A DNA stretch of 64,000 bases from Asticcacaulis sp. ZE23SCel15 (GCF_030505395.1 NZ_CP130044.1:2155001-2219000), one strand, 5' to 3'. Shown: positions 15,927-24,868, counted from the first letter of the stretch. Numbers and translations are program-made. The notes: generated by a model not told the origin, from the sequence alone.

Positions 15927-16939
15927 TCATCCGGTCTCAAGTTTAAGTCTTGACGACAGACCGCCCGATCCATCCATGCGATGCTCGGCCTCTTTGACCA
16001 GCCATTTGCGCGCATCTATTTCGGCCTTGAAGCCGGTCAGGTAATGGGCCGCTCTGGCGTGATATCGGGGCGACCTAAGGCCAAAGAGATTGAGGTCGTG
16101 GCCTTGGAGCGCGCGACGCGCTTATGTTCGGCCTCTGCCGCCTGCCTTGCGCTGGTCTCGCTGGCATAGGTTTTTTTTGAGGCGCTTGGGCTTACCGTCG
16201 CCGTTGCCGCCACCGGGCACCACGGTCTTTTTCTCACCCTTAGCGGCGTCGTGATAGCTGGCCTCCACGCCGTTATAGGTGTCGCGTTCCGCCCGCGAAT
16301 ATTCCGGTGAGCCTGTGGTTTGATCGCAGGAAATCGTCTCGGTCGGGATGGCTTTGCCCCTGCGGTCTGGCCCTTGCTGATGGGTGCAAAGATCAGCTTG
16401 CCCATGGCGACGCCACCAAAGCGCCTGCCCAGTTCATTGAGGCGGGCGGCGTCAGAGCGCGCGCCGGTGCCAAGCGCCGGGAAAGGTTTGCCGGTCAGGT
16501 CGGAATTGATATGGGACGTCAGGCCATTATCGGCGGCTATGGCCCCGATGATATCGCCCACCGTGGCATCTACGAAAGACCGTTCACGGCGGATCGCAAA
16601 GCCATCCGTCAAATCGGCCGATCTGGCGCGGATGGTGATGGTGTCGGGATTGCCGCGCCAACTGGCTTCGTCGACCTTGAACGTGCCTTTGCTAATCAGG
16701 CCCAAGGGCAGATTGGCACCCTGTTTCCAGCCCAGTTCGACCGTGAGGGTGCGACCAGATGAGGGGATTTCAAGCTGACCGTCTTTGTCATCGAGTACGA
16801 TTTCCAATTCATCGGCCTCTTCGCCGCGCTTTTCGGTCAAGGATAGGCCGATCAGGCGCGGGCGCATGATGTCGGTCAGGTCGCGGCCATTAAGGGTGAC
16901 CCGCCATGTGGCAATAGGATGGCGCTTTTCATTAGCCAT
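15927..16939 (-). pseudogene. Phage late control protein gpD (P2-type tail), frameshifted
   Basis: The N-terminal two thirds read as gpD of P2-like phages, a baseplate/tail-tip protein (WRVTLNGRDLTD, then DELEIVLDDKDGQLEIP, SFVDATVGDIIGAIA). After about residue 190, near position 16360, the frame slips and the conserved sequence (PTETISCDQTTGSPEY onward) continues one frame over. It slips back at an A8 tract near 16171-16178, resuming at KKTYASETSARQA, and slips a third time near 16043. The conserved C-terminus (FKAEIDARKWLVKEAEHRMD) then runs to the stop at 15929-15927. Three indels make a functional product unlikely. It overlaps gpU by one base, the normal P2 order. Confidence 0.85.
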
Positions 16940-17372
16940 TACTGCGCCGCCTCGGTCGCGGTCTCAGACTGGGCATCATCGCCGCGCTTAAGTTCGATGG
17001 TAAAGTCGGCCTTGCGGTGCATCCCATCGACAAAGAAATTTGAGCGCTTTTCCTCAAGGCTTAAGATGATCCATTCGCCCAGGACTTCGCCAGTGCCGGA
17101 CACCATAGTGTAGGCATCGCCGGTGTCGGCCAATTCGCGGACCTGCTCAATCGCACCATAGTTCCCGATGACGCCGCCAAAGAGCGCGCCGGAAAGCGTG
17201 ATGGTTTCTTCGCCGGGCCCAACATATTGCAGGGCCGGACGCGCCATAAAGCGGTCGGTCTGGGCATGACGCCACGACATACGGCGCTGCAGTTCCTGAT
17301 AGGGCAGGGAAGTCTTATCCGGGCGTAGGATCCCTGTGATTACCGACTTGGCAAATACAAACAGGAGATCAT
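16939..17372 (-). pseudogene. Phage tail protein gpU (P2-type), 5' end damaged
   Basis: The frame has clear gpU features: LFVFA, then LPYQELQRRMSWRHAQTDRF, GPGEETITLSGALFGG, and the C-terminal FFVDGMHRKADFTIELKR. The expected start ATG at 17372 is in another frame, and a one-base slip just after it would restore the LFVFA segment. About ten extra residues also separate LFVFA from the conserved TLPYQ-like motif. In the open frame the next upstream ATG lies inside the histidine kinase gene. I judge it a remnant. It directly precedes gpD, and no other phage genes are nearby. Confidence 0.75.
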
Positions 17373-17407
17373 TTGATTTGCGGCGGAACGCTCCGCTAGT
17401 CTTCCCG

Positions 17408-18625
17408 CTACACATCCGCGCGCTTAAGTGAAAGTTCAAAGCAGGCACCACTCAATCGGCTGAGGTCGCCGGGATCAGGGGCCTTGAGGACAAGTTCATT
17501 GCCATGGCCCTGCATAATCTGGCGGGCCAGACTGAGGCCGACCCCGGTGCCGGTGGCCTTGGTGGTGTAAAAGGGCATAAATATTTGATCGATCTCGCTC
17601 GCAGGAATACCATTGCCCGAATCCTCGATACGCAAACGGACCGTGTCGTCAACCTCTCTCACCGTGAGGCGGACAGTCGGGTCCGTTCCCTCCAGCGCGG
17701 CCTGAGCGGCGTTATTGAGCAGATTTCCGGCACAAAGCCACATTTGATCCTCGTCCATAAGGACGGATGTTGCCGGTGGTTCAACATAGTTTAAAACAAC
17801 ACCTTTGTCAGCCCATTGTCCCATAAAGCTTTCGCGCAGGACATCCAGCCATTCTGCTAGATTGGCGGTGCGCACCACGGGTCGCGGCAGGTATGTCAAC
17901 GCTCTGTAGGCATTAATAAAATTGTGCAAGCCCTCGATGCGCGCCACGACGCGCTCTATGGCCCTGATGGCTGCTGACCGGGACGCCTCTGTGTCATCCC
18001 CCAGCAGGTCGAGGGCACTTTTGCTCATGGATGCCACAGGGGTCAGGGCATTCATCAGTTCATGATTCAGCACCCGCAAAAGATCACGAAGTGCAGTGGC
18101 TTCGGCCGCGCGCACATCGGCAGATATATCGGTGAGAACCGCCAGAAACGACGTACGATCAGCCTCAGTCATTTCGGCACGGTGCACGGCATAGGTTGCC
18201 CCTTTCCAGCGAAGCTGATGCCCAATGCCTGCCAGGTTTTCGTTCTTGTCCAGTAGCGCCTTACGACTGGCGACGGGTAAGGTGTAGGCCACATCGAACA
18301 GTCGGCGCGCCGCACGGTTGACCGCGATGACCTGCTCACCGGTTTGCAACAGCAATGGTGAGGGTGTCTCATCAAGCAGCAACTGCAACCTGCGGCGACT
18401 TAGTTCCGAAGTAAAGGTCGTGCCGGGTGCTAACCGCCCTATACGCTCCCGAACCTGGCGCAGGGATATGGTGTTCAGACTGAGTGCCACCAGCGCCAAA
18501 GCGGCAAGTCCGCACAACAGGGCGCTGGCGAACAGACTGCGAGTCAGAGCCATCCAGCCTAAAGCCCCGAAGGCAAAGATGCCGACCTGAGCCCCAAGCA
18601 CAATAATGAGACGTCTATAGTCCAT
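17408..18625 (-). CDS. Sensor histidine kinase (NtrY-like)
   Basis: A 405-residue kinase. Two N-terminal membrane helices (about 7-25 and 30-50) are followed by a PAS-like region with LLDETPSPLLLQTGEQVIAVNRAA. The dimerisation domain has the phospho-accepting H in RVLNHELMNALTP. The ATPase domain has an N box (LLNNAAQAAL), G1 (DSGNGIP), an F-box region (IFMPFYTTK) and G2 (GTGVGLSLARQI). It should phosphorylate the response regulator encoded 11 bp into its start (overlap 18615-18625). The pair is divergent from an ABC exporter, which is the likely target. Confidence 0.92.
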   Translation of the reverse strand: MDYRRLIIVLGAQVGIFAFGALGWMALTRSLFASALLCGLAALALVALSLNTISLRQVRERIGRLAPGTTFTSELSRRRLQLLLDETPSPLLLQTGEQVIAVNRAARRLFDVAYTLPVASRKALLDKNENLAGIGHQLRWKGATYAVHRAEMTEADRTSFLAVLTDISADVRAAEATALRDLLRVLNHELMNALTPVASMSKSALDLLGDDTEASRSAAIRAIERVVARIEGLHNFINAYRALTYLPRPVVRTANLAEWLDVLRESFMGQWADKGVVLNYVEPPATSVLMDEDQMWLCAGNLLNNAAQAALEGTDPTVRLTVREVDDTVRLRIEDSGNGIPASEIDQIFMPFYTTKATGTGVGLSLARQIMQGHGNELVLKAPDPGDLSRLSGACFELSLKRADV

Positions 18626-19220
18626 GCTTTTCCATACGCCGGTAAAGAGCCGCCCGCGTCAGGCCGAGGTCTTTAGCTGCTGCCGAGATATTGAACTGAT
18701 GCCGCCCCAGTGCGGCCTGAATCAAGTCGCGCTCGGAGCGTTCCAGATTGAGATCCTTGGGGGGCGTATTGGTGGGCACGCGGCGCGGCGTGTCGATGGC
18801 CGCACGGATTGAGGCCAAAAACCGGTCGTTATTCCAGGGCTTAACGACGAAATCCTGAGCGCCCATACGCATAGCCTGAATGGCAATGCTCATGCCCGAA
18901 TGTCCTGTCACGATGACGACGGCCAGATCGGGAGTCTTAACCAGACATTCTCGTAAAAAGTCGAGCCCCGCTTCACCCGACGTATCTCCGCGCCGGAAGT
19001 TCAGGTCCAGCAACAGCACATCGATGGCGTTGGTCCTCAGTAAAGCGCGCGCCTCATCCGGCGTCTGAGCGCCCAGAAAGGTAAATCCCTGCCGCGTCAG
19101 TATAAGTTCAGCCGAACTGAGAATATCGGCATCATCATCGAGAAACAGGGCGATTAAAGGATCGGAGGGCATGTTCGATTTCGGACACTTTGAGGCTTTC
19201 TGAGACGTGGATTTTGACAT
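18615..19220 (-). CDS. Response regulator with receiver and Fis-type HTH, no AAA+ domain
   Basis: About 201 residues. The receiver has acidic residues LFLDDD and the phospho-acceptor aspartate in VLLLDLNF, with the conserved T in VIVTGH and K in VVKPW. The linker leads to a C-terminal Fis-like HTH (LIQAALGRHQFNISAAAKDLGLTRAALYRRMEK). The NtrC ATPase domain is missing, so it should act without sigma-54, like PrrA/RegA-type regulators. The start could be 19220 or 19172; neither has a strong ribosome-binding site, and the exporter's promoter overlaps the longer version. Confidence 0.88.
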   Translation of the reverse strand: MSKSTSQKASKCPKSNMPSDPLIALFLDDDADILSSAELILTRQGFTFLGAQTPDEARALLRTNAIDVLLLDLNFRRGDTSGEAGLDFLRECLVKTPDLAVVIVTGHSGMSIAIQAMRMGAQDFVVKPWNNDRFLASIRAAIDTPRRVPTNTPPKDLNLERSERDLIQAALGRHQFNISAAAKDLGLTRAALYRRMEKHGL

Positions 19221-19241
19221 CAATTTCTCTAAAAGTCAAAT
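19214..19241 (+). promoter_or_regulatory. Candidate promoter of the exporter operon
   Basis: TTGACA (19214-19219) and TCAAAT (19236-19241) have 16-bp spacing, about 50 bp before the HlyD start at 19290. It lies at the divergent junction with the response regulator gene, so the regulator could act here. Confidence 0.4.
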
Positions 19242-19289
19242 AAAATGAAGTATTTATGCTTATTGCTGAGAGGGTGTTATTCTACTAAC

Positions 19290-20588
19290 ATGCCCGATAC
19301 TCTCCCTCCCTCATCCGCCCCCGCCATGGATCGCCGCGTGACGCGCAAATGGTATCGCCGTGCGCAATATCAGTTAGGTGGCGCGGTTTTTATCGTTGCC
19401 GTAGTTACCGCAGGTCTATTTGCCCAGATGCCAGCCACAAATACCGTCAATATCGACATAGGCACGCTCGATATCGGTGAAGCGGTGCGGGCACCCTATC
19501 AGGATTATGTCCCTTTGCGGGCCGAAGTCGTCCCGCTGGAAACCACCTATATTACGGCAGAAACCTCTGGTCGTGTCGAATCCATTGCCGTATCAGATGG
19601 TGATACCGTGCTGCCGGGGCAGGCCCTGGCTTATCTGGCCAATCCGTCCCTGACACTGGAGGTTTCGGCGCGTGAAGCCGATATTTCCGCGCGACTGAGC
19701 GACAACAATAATCAGCTAATGACTCTTAAAACGGCGCAAGAAAATCGTGAGCAGGCTTTGGCTGACACAACTTACGCGCTGAACAAGGCCAAGCAAGAAT
19801 TGCAGAAACGCGAGACCTTGCGCGCCCGTGATATTATCAGTGAGGCGACGGTTAAACCGTATAGCGACGAAGTCACCTATTTGCAGCAAAGACTTACCGC
19901 CCTTAAGTCAGCGCACGTCACTGATGCGCAGTTCTATGCTTCACAACGCCAGCAAATTCAACGCAATGCCGACGACCTGCGTCGTAATTTAGGCGAGGTC
20001 CGTGGCGGCCTGAGCGCGCTCATCCTCACGGCACCAACGCAAGGCCGGCTCACGGCATTCAGCCTCAAGCCCGGTCAGGCGGTGAAAGTCGGGGATCCGA
20101 TGGGGCAGGTCGATTCTGAGGGCGCCTATAAACTGCGTGCTGAGGTCGATGAGTTTTATCTGTCGCGTCTGTCAAGCGGCCTGCAGGCTCAGGCGTCGAT
20201 ACATAATCAACCGGTCTCGGTCCGGCTGTCCAAAGTGTTTCCGCAAGTGAGCAATGGTCGCGTGGTCGTCGAACTGGAGTTTGTGACTAACCCGCCCGCC
20301 GATCTTAAACGCGGCGAAACCGTTGATACCCGCCTGTCTCTGGGGCAGACCGAGGTGGCAACCCTCGCACCGGCAGGGAGCTGGCTCAACGACACCGGCG
20401 GCGCGTCGGTATTTGTGCTGAACCCCAAAGGCGATAAGGCGACACGGCGCTCCGTCACGGTCGGTCGCCGTAATCCGGAACAGGCCGAAATTCTTAGCGG
20501 CCTGAAAGCCGGTGAGCGCATCGTTACGGGCGGCGCACAAAATTATCAAAAAGCTGAACATCTTGCACTCAAGGGCAACTCCGAATGA
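19290..20588 (+). CDS. Periplasmic adaptor (HlyD/MacA family) of an ABC exporter
   Basis: About 432 residues. A cytoplasmic leader is followed by one membrane anchor (QLGGAVFIVAVVTAGLFAQM). The biotinyl-lipoyl half motif TAETSGRVESIAVSDGDTV is followed by a long coiled-coil hairpin and a second lipoyl half with TAPTQGRLTAFSLKPGQAV, then a beta-barrel domain. It should join the inner-membrane pump to an outer-membrane channel that is not encoded nearby. The start at 19290 fits the upstream promoter better than the in-frame 19245. The stop overlaps the next gene by four bases. Confidence 0.9.
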   Translation: MPDTLPPSSAPAMDRRVTRKWYRRAQYQLGGAVFIVAVVTAGLFAQMPATNTVNIDIGTLDIGEAVRAPYQDYVPLRAEVVPLETTYITAETSGRVESIAVSDGDTVLPGQALAYLANPSLTLEVSAREADISARLSDNNNQLMTLKTAQENREQALADTTYALNKAKQELQKRETLRARDIISEATVKPYSDEVTYLQQRLTALKSAHVTDAQFYASQRQQIQRNADDLRRNLGEVRGGLSALILTAPTQGRLTAFSLKPGQAVKVGDPMGQVDSEGAYKLRAEVDEFYLSRLSSGLQAQASIHNQPVSVRLSKVFPQVSNGRVVVELEFVTNPPADLKRGETVDTRLSLGQTEVATLAPAGSWLNDTGGASVFVLNPKGDKATRRSVTVGRRNPEQAEILSGLKAGERIVTGGAQNYQKAEHLALKGNSE

Positions 20589-21265
20589 TTGAACTGAAAA
20601 ATATTAGTCGCCTTTACCGCTCCGATGAGATCGAAACGACGGCGCTTCATGATATCAACCTGAAAATCGGGCGTGGCGAATTCGTTGCCATTATGGGCCC
20701 CTCAGGGTGTGGGAAATCGACCCTCCTCAACACTCTGGGCACCATAGATCGGCCGACCTCAGGCCAGTATCTTTTTGACGGGATTGATCTTGCGCAAATG
20801 CCGGAAACGGGATTGGCCAAGCATCGCGCGCAGCATCTGGGCTTTATCTTTCAGAGCTTCAACCTGATCGACGATCTGACCATTTATGAAAATATTGAAC
20901 TCGGCCTCCTATACCGATCAGGCCAGAAGGGATCTCGTCGACAGGTGATTGAGGCGGCTATGGATCGCGTGGCCATCGGCCATCGCGCCCGGCATTTTCC
21001 GCACCAGCTTTCCGGTGGTCAGCAGCAAAGGGCAGCGATTGCCAGGGCCATTGTTGGCGACCCCGATCTGATTCTGGCGGATGAGCCGACGGGTAACCTC
21101 GATACCGAAAATGGGGCACAGGTCATGGATATTCTGCACGGCCTGAACGCAGCCGGTGCGACCATAATCATGGTCACTCACTCACCCAGCCACGCCGATC
21201 AGGCCACGCGCCGCATTGATATCCTTGATGGACAACTCGTTACGTCCGTTGCGCGGGTGCTGTAA
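20585..21265 (+). CDS. ABC transporter ATP-binding protein (MacB/LolD-type)
   Basis: A 226-residue ATPase of the exporter. It shows Walker A (GPSGCGKST), the Q-loop region FIFQSFNLIDDLT, the signature LSGGQQQRAAIARA, Walker B (LILADEPTGNLD) and the switch H (VTHSP). The ATGA overlap with the adaptor gene and the TAATG overlap with the permease gene mark a tightly coupled operon. Confidence 0.95.
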   Translation: MIELKNISRLYRSDEIETTALHDINLKIGRGEFVAIMGPSGCGKSTLLNTLGTIDRPTSGQYLFDGIDLAQMPETGLAKHRAQHLGFIFQSFNLIDDLTIYENIELGLLYRSGQKGSRRQVIEAAMDRVAIGHRARHFPHQLSGGQQQRAAIARAIVGDPDLILADEPTGNLDTENGAQVMDILHGLNAAGATIIMVTHSPSHADQATRRIDILDGQLVTSVARVL

Positions 21266-23712
21266 TGGGACGCTCAACATTCATCGCCTTTTACCGCTCA
21301 TTCACACGTCATCCGCTGTATGCGCTTCTAAATCTTCTGGGCCTCAGCTTTGGCATCGCGGTTTTTATCGCCCTCAGCCTACTTTACCGGTTTGAAACCA
21401 GCTATGAGAACTGGAGCCCCGAACGCGATAAAATACACGTCATCGGTGGGCAGTATTTTTTTCCGGGAATGCCCGACGATATTTTTATCGGCTCAATGGG
21501 CGGTTTACTCGAAGAAATGAAGGTCGCATACCCGCACCTCGAGGGTGTTAGGGACTGGAGCAATCCCGTCACGGTTCATAACGGCGCGGAGGTTTATGCC
21601 GAACAGATCGAACTGGTTGACGCCAATTATCTGAGTTTCTTCAAGGTGCCTATGTTGCACGGCGATGCCGCCACGGCTCTCAATACACCCAACAGCATAG
21701 CGCTGTCCGAAGATAAGGCGCGCAAGTATTTTGGAACGACGGATGCCGTGGGCAAAACCATCACCTTAAGCGACACCGAAGGTCGCAAAGCATACACAGT
21801 CAGCGCGGTTATGCGTAATTTGCCAAAGAATACCGACAGTAAACTCGACTTTGCACGTCTGCTGACGCCCCAACGCATGAGCGCCGAGGAAAACTGGCAC
21901 GAATGGGGATCGATCCAGCTACTGACCTATTTCAAGTTTCGCGATCCGAAACAGGCAGCGACACTTCAGGCGCAGTTTCCCGCTTTCGTCAATCGTCAGG
22001 TCGGCGACCGCTTCGGAAGCGATGCGAAGGGCAGCGACGTTTTGGCGCTGCATCTCGTGCCGCTAGCTGATGTACACCTGATTGATCCACAGCAAAAAGC
22101 CGCGATCGTCTCACTCGGGATGGTTGGCGTTGTGGCGCTGGCTCTCGCGCTTATAAACTATGTCAACCTTGCCACGGCACGGGCCGGACTGCGGGCGCGT
22201 GAGGTGGCGGTGCGCAAGACGCTTGGGGCCAACCCTGGAGCACTACGGCGGCAGTTTCTGGGCGAAGCGGCTCTGACCCTGCTGCTGGCCTTTCTAATAG
22301 GTCTGTCGCTGGTGGAACTGAGCCTGCCGTTGATCAATGCTGTGGGTAGCCTTAATCTGCGTCTGAATTATCGTACCGAGGGCTTGTGGTTGGGCGGGAT
22401 ACTGAGCCTCGTGATGGTGGCAGGTTTGATCGCCGCTATTTATCCGGCCTTTGCGCTATCGGCATTTAAACCGGCGCAGGTTCTGGCCTCCAGCCGTACC
22501 CCCGCCGGGGGCCGCGTCGGGGTGCGGTTACGCGAGGCGCTGGTGGTCATGCAGTTTGCGACAGTCGTCATCGCCTTCGTTCTGATGGTTGGCTTCATGC
22601 GCCAGATAGATCATATGCAAAAGGCCGATCTTGGCTTTAAACGCGAGGGTCTTCTGCTGGTTACCTCTGCCCGTGACCCATTGATTTCAAACGGGCAGCG
22701 GGCGGCTTATCTGACGGCGGTTAAAGCTTTGCCGCAGGTCAAGCTGGCCAGTATCGGCAATGCTATTCCCGCCGACCAGGAATCGGTCAGCAACAGCAAT
22801 ATTGTCCGTCCCGGACTGGCCGACAGCGCTACAGTGTCACCCACGGTTAACTGGTCGGTTGTAGGCCCCGATTATTTTCAGCTTATGAGCACACGCCTTG
22901 TCGCCGGGCGCCTGTTTGATGTGCGCTATGGCGGTGACCAGATGTGGCGTGATGATGCCGACGGTCGGGAAGCGGCAGACGTAACCAATGTCATCATCAG
23001 CCGTCTGACCGTGCAGCGCATGGGCTACCCATCGCCGCAGGCCGCCATCGGTCAGACCGCACGCTTCGCCAACCGTCAGGTCCGAATTGTCGGTGTGGTT
23101 GAGGATATGCGCTTTTATCATCCGGCGTCGGAAATTCCGGCCAAGCTCTACCTGTTCGATGCCAATCCGCAGAACAGCCCCGTCATATTTGTGCGCTATC
23201 AGGGCTTATCTGAGCCTCAAATGCGCGCAAAACTGCAACAGGTCTGGCGCCGGGTTGCGCCGGATGTACCGTTCGAGATCATCTCCACAACCGCCAATCT
23301 CGATAAGTACTATAAGCCGGAGCGCGATCGCTCCAACCTGTTCAGCATCGGTGCGGGAATAGCGGCCCTGATCGGTTGCATTGGTCTTTATGGCATGGCG
23401 GCGTTTAATACGTCGCGCCGGGTGCGCGAAATAGGCCTGCGAAAAGTGCTAGGGGCCTCGCGCGGCAAGGTTGTCAGGCTGCTGATCGGACAATTCCTGA
23501 GACCGGTCGTAATTGCCAGCGTTCTGGCCTTGCCCCTGGCATGGCTGGCGCTCAGGCAGTGGTTGTCACAGTTCGACGATGCGATTGCTATCAGTCCGTG
23601 GTTCTTTGTGGTAGCCGTGGGGGCGGCTCTGCTGATTGCGCTGGGCACCGTTGGCGGACTGGCTCTGGTCAGCGCCTCGACGGAACCAGGGAAAGCCCTA
23701 AGGTACGAATAG
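21265..23712 (+). CDS. ABC transporter permease, FtsX/MacB type
   Basis: An 815-residue permease with duplicated FtsX units. It has an N-terminal helix, a MacB-like periplasmic domain (about 50-250) and three helices around 270-420 with the VRKTLGANPGALRRQFLGEA coupling motif. A second helix begins at about 425, followed by a second periplasmic domain. The final helices carry the matching coupling motif REIGLRKVLGASRGKVVRLL. It would work as a mechanotransmitting pump with its ATPase and adaptor. The substrate is unknown; antimicrobial peptides or envelope lipids are common for the family. Confidence 0.93.
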   Translation: MGRSTFIAFYRSFTRHPLYALLNLLGLSFGIAVFIALSLLYRFETSYENWSPERDKIHVIGGQYFFPGMPDDIFIGSMGGLLEEMKVAYPHLEGVRDWSNPVTVHNGAEVYAEQIELVDANYLSFFKVPMLHGDAATALNTPNSIALSEDKARKYFGTTDAVGKTITLSDTEGRKAYTVSAVMRNLPKNTDSKLDFARLLTPQRMSAEENWHEWGSIQLLTYFKFRDPKQAATLQAQFPAFVNRQVGDRFGSDAKGSDVLALHLVPLADVHLIDPQQKAAIVSLGMVGVVALALALINYVNLATARAGLRAREVAVRKTLGANPGALRRQFLGEAALTLLLAFLIGLSLVELSLPLINAVGSLNLRLNYRTEGLWLGGILSLVMVAGLIAAIYPAFALSAFKPAQVLASSRTPAGGRVGVRLREALVVMQFATVVIAFVLMVGFMRQIDHMQKADLGFKREGLLLVTSARDPLISNGQRAAYLTAVKALPQVKLASIGNAIPADQESVSNSNIVRPGLADSATVSPTVNWSVVGPDYFQLMSTRLVAGRLFDVRYGGDQMWRDDADGREAADVTNVIISRLTVQRMGYPSPQAAIGQTARFANRQVRIVGVVEDMRFYHPASEIPAKLYLFDANPQNSPVIFVRYQGLSEPQMRAKLQQVWRRVAPDVPFEIISTTANLDKYYKPERDRSNLFSIGAGIAALIGCIGLYGMAAFNTSRRVREIGLRKVLGASRGKVVRLLIGQFLRPVVIASVLALPLAWLALRQWLSQFDDAIAISPWFFVVAVGAALLIALGTVGGLALVSASTEPGKALRYE

Positions 23713-24054
23713 CGAGGTGTCCTCCGCCGGTGATGAAACCGACACGATGATAGCGAAGACGATGTCATATTGATCGGACCGCTGGGCCGGAAGATTGTGC
23801 ACCTTCGATTGTTCTCGCTTAACGGTGGCACGTAAAGGCAGCTTGTACACACGGATCTGCTGCATTAGCGGCATTTAGGGCAAGTCGCAGGGTAAATCTC
23901 GACAATCACGCACCTTTGTCCGCTACTAGTCGCATACCATCGCGTCATCATCAATGTCTGCTTTCGGCGCCAAGCCGAAGGCCGTTGCGTTATATGCAGC
24001 GGTTAAGAGGTTCTAAACTCGGACTGGGCGAGAAACTCACCGGGTGCAGTGTAC
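23713..24054. other. Gene-free stretch after the exporter
   Basis: The 342 bp hold no ORF that I can support. A GCTTTCGGC/GCCGAAGGC hairpin near 23961-23983 is present without a T tract. Nothing else was recognised. Confidence 0.4.
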
Positions 24055-24516
24055 TTACTGCGGTACCGCCTCTGCCCGGAAACGCGCGCGCAACTCTTCC
24101 AACAGGCGGCCGAGGCGGTTCTCTCCTGTTCCGTCTGGACCTGCGCCCCAAAATTTATCACCTGGTGCGCTTTCGATGAGCGGACGCTCGCCGGTCGAGA
24201 GAAGCAGCGCGCGCAAGTCGGGATGGGTCTCGAATTTGGCGGTCACAACACGCCGCATGACTTCCACACGTGCCACGTCCCAGTCCAGACGAAGCGGAAG
24301 GGTGCGCGTGCGTCCTAGGTCGGCCGCCTGCTTAGCCGAAGATGCTCGACGTATCTTCTCCCTGTACGCCGCATCATCGAACTTCTGTGACTGGAAGTAA
24401 TGCTCGGCGGTGGGCCACCAGACGCCATCTATTGCCACGCCGAACTTGGCGAAGTTAGAGAAATTACCATAGGGACCATCCGGCGTGTAGAAGAAGATCG
24501 CATCCACCATGGTCAT
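24055..24516 (-). CDS. NADAR-domain protein (YbiA-like ADP-ribose glycosidase)
   Basis: The protein of about 153 residues has the NADAR hallmarks: FYTPDGPYGNFSNFAKF, then WWPTAEHYFQSQKF, RVEVMRRVVTAKFETHPDLR, and FWGAGPDGTGENRLGRLLEELR. NADAR enzymes hydrolyse N-glycosidic bonds of ADP-ribose derivatives. Some reverse guanine ADP-ribosylation of nucleic acid and act as antitoxins to DarT-like toxins. No DarT-like gene is visible next to it. The start may be ATG 24516, ATG 24510, or the TTG at 24525. It is the last gene before attR, a frequent position for defence-related cargo. Confidence 0.9.
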   Translation of the reverse strand: MTMVDAIFFYTPDGPYGNFSNFAKFGVAIDGVWWPTAEHYFQSQKFDDAAYREKIRRASSAKQAADLGRTRTLPLRLDWDVARVEVMRRVVTAKFETHPDLRALLLSTGERPLIESAPGDKFWGAGPDGTGENRLGRLLEELRARFRAEAVPQ

Positions 24517-24844
24517 TAATTTCAACTCATCCTTAGCTGACTGCCCTTAGCTAAATATATCAGATCAATTCCACAAAGCGACAAGCGATCTCGAATGTCC
24601 GCTCTCGAAGATTTCGTCTGGCAAGTTAGGCCGCTATGGGCGCTAATTCAGAAAAAGTCTAAATTGAATATATATCCATGGAAGCCATTGGATAAATATG
24701 GACTTTCATGTATATCTGCAGTGTCGACATTTTTTTGTAAATATTTGCTCAATTAGGTGCAAAATTAGCACGGGGTATTAATTGGGTGTCGGCATAAGTT
24801 AATTGCTCCGATATATTTTTTTATTCAATTGGTTCAATTATTTA
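24517..24844. other. AT-rich stretch before attR
   Basis: The 328 bp contain no supported ORF. From about 24640 to 24850 the sequence is strongly AT-rich, as is common at the ends of integrated elements. No inverted repeats that look like arm sites stood out. Confidence 0.5.
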
Positions 24845-24868
24845 TTCGAAGCCGACCGGGGGCACCAG
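24845..24868 (+). other. attR: duplicated tRNA-Leu 3' end
   Basis: TTCGA, two mismatched bases, then CCGACCGGGGGCACCAG (24852-24868), repeating the tRNA-Leu T-arm/acceptor end at 3591-3614. No tRNA body precedes it, so it is a displaced copy created by integration and not a gene. Confidence 0.85.

Larger units (their letters stand above)
3611..24866. mobile_element. Integrated genomic island (~21.25 kb) at tRNA-Leu(CAA)
   Basis: The island is bounded by a duplicated tRNA 3' end (3591-3614 and 24845-24868), with a P4-type tyrosine integrase at the tRNA-proximal end. The cargo in order is int, higB, higA, an unknown 260-aa gene, an AlpA-like HTH gene, a MNT-HEPN gene, a three-gene LuxR/membrane module, a small Cys-containing protein, an S9 peptidase, a TonB receptor, two broken P2-type tail genes, a histidine kinase and response regulator, a three-gene ABC exporter, and a NADAR gene. 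No replication, packaging or conjugation genes are visible. It is therefore an integrative element or a decayed composite, not an intact prophage or ICE. The metabolic and exporter cargo may have arrived separately from the phage remnant. Confidence 0.82.

Noticed and set aside
3614-24866. Reading the island as an intact P2-like prophage
   Set aside because: Only gpU and gpD are recognisable, both damaged. Capsid, terminase, portal, lysis and replication genes are absent.
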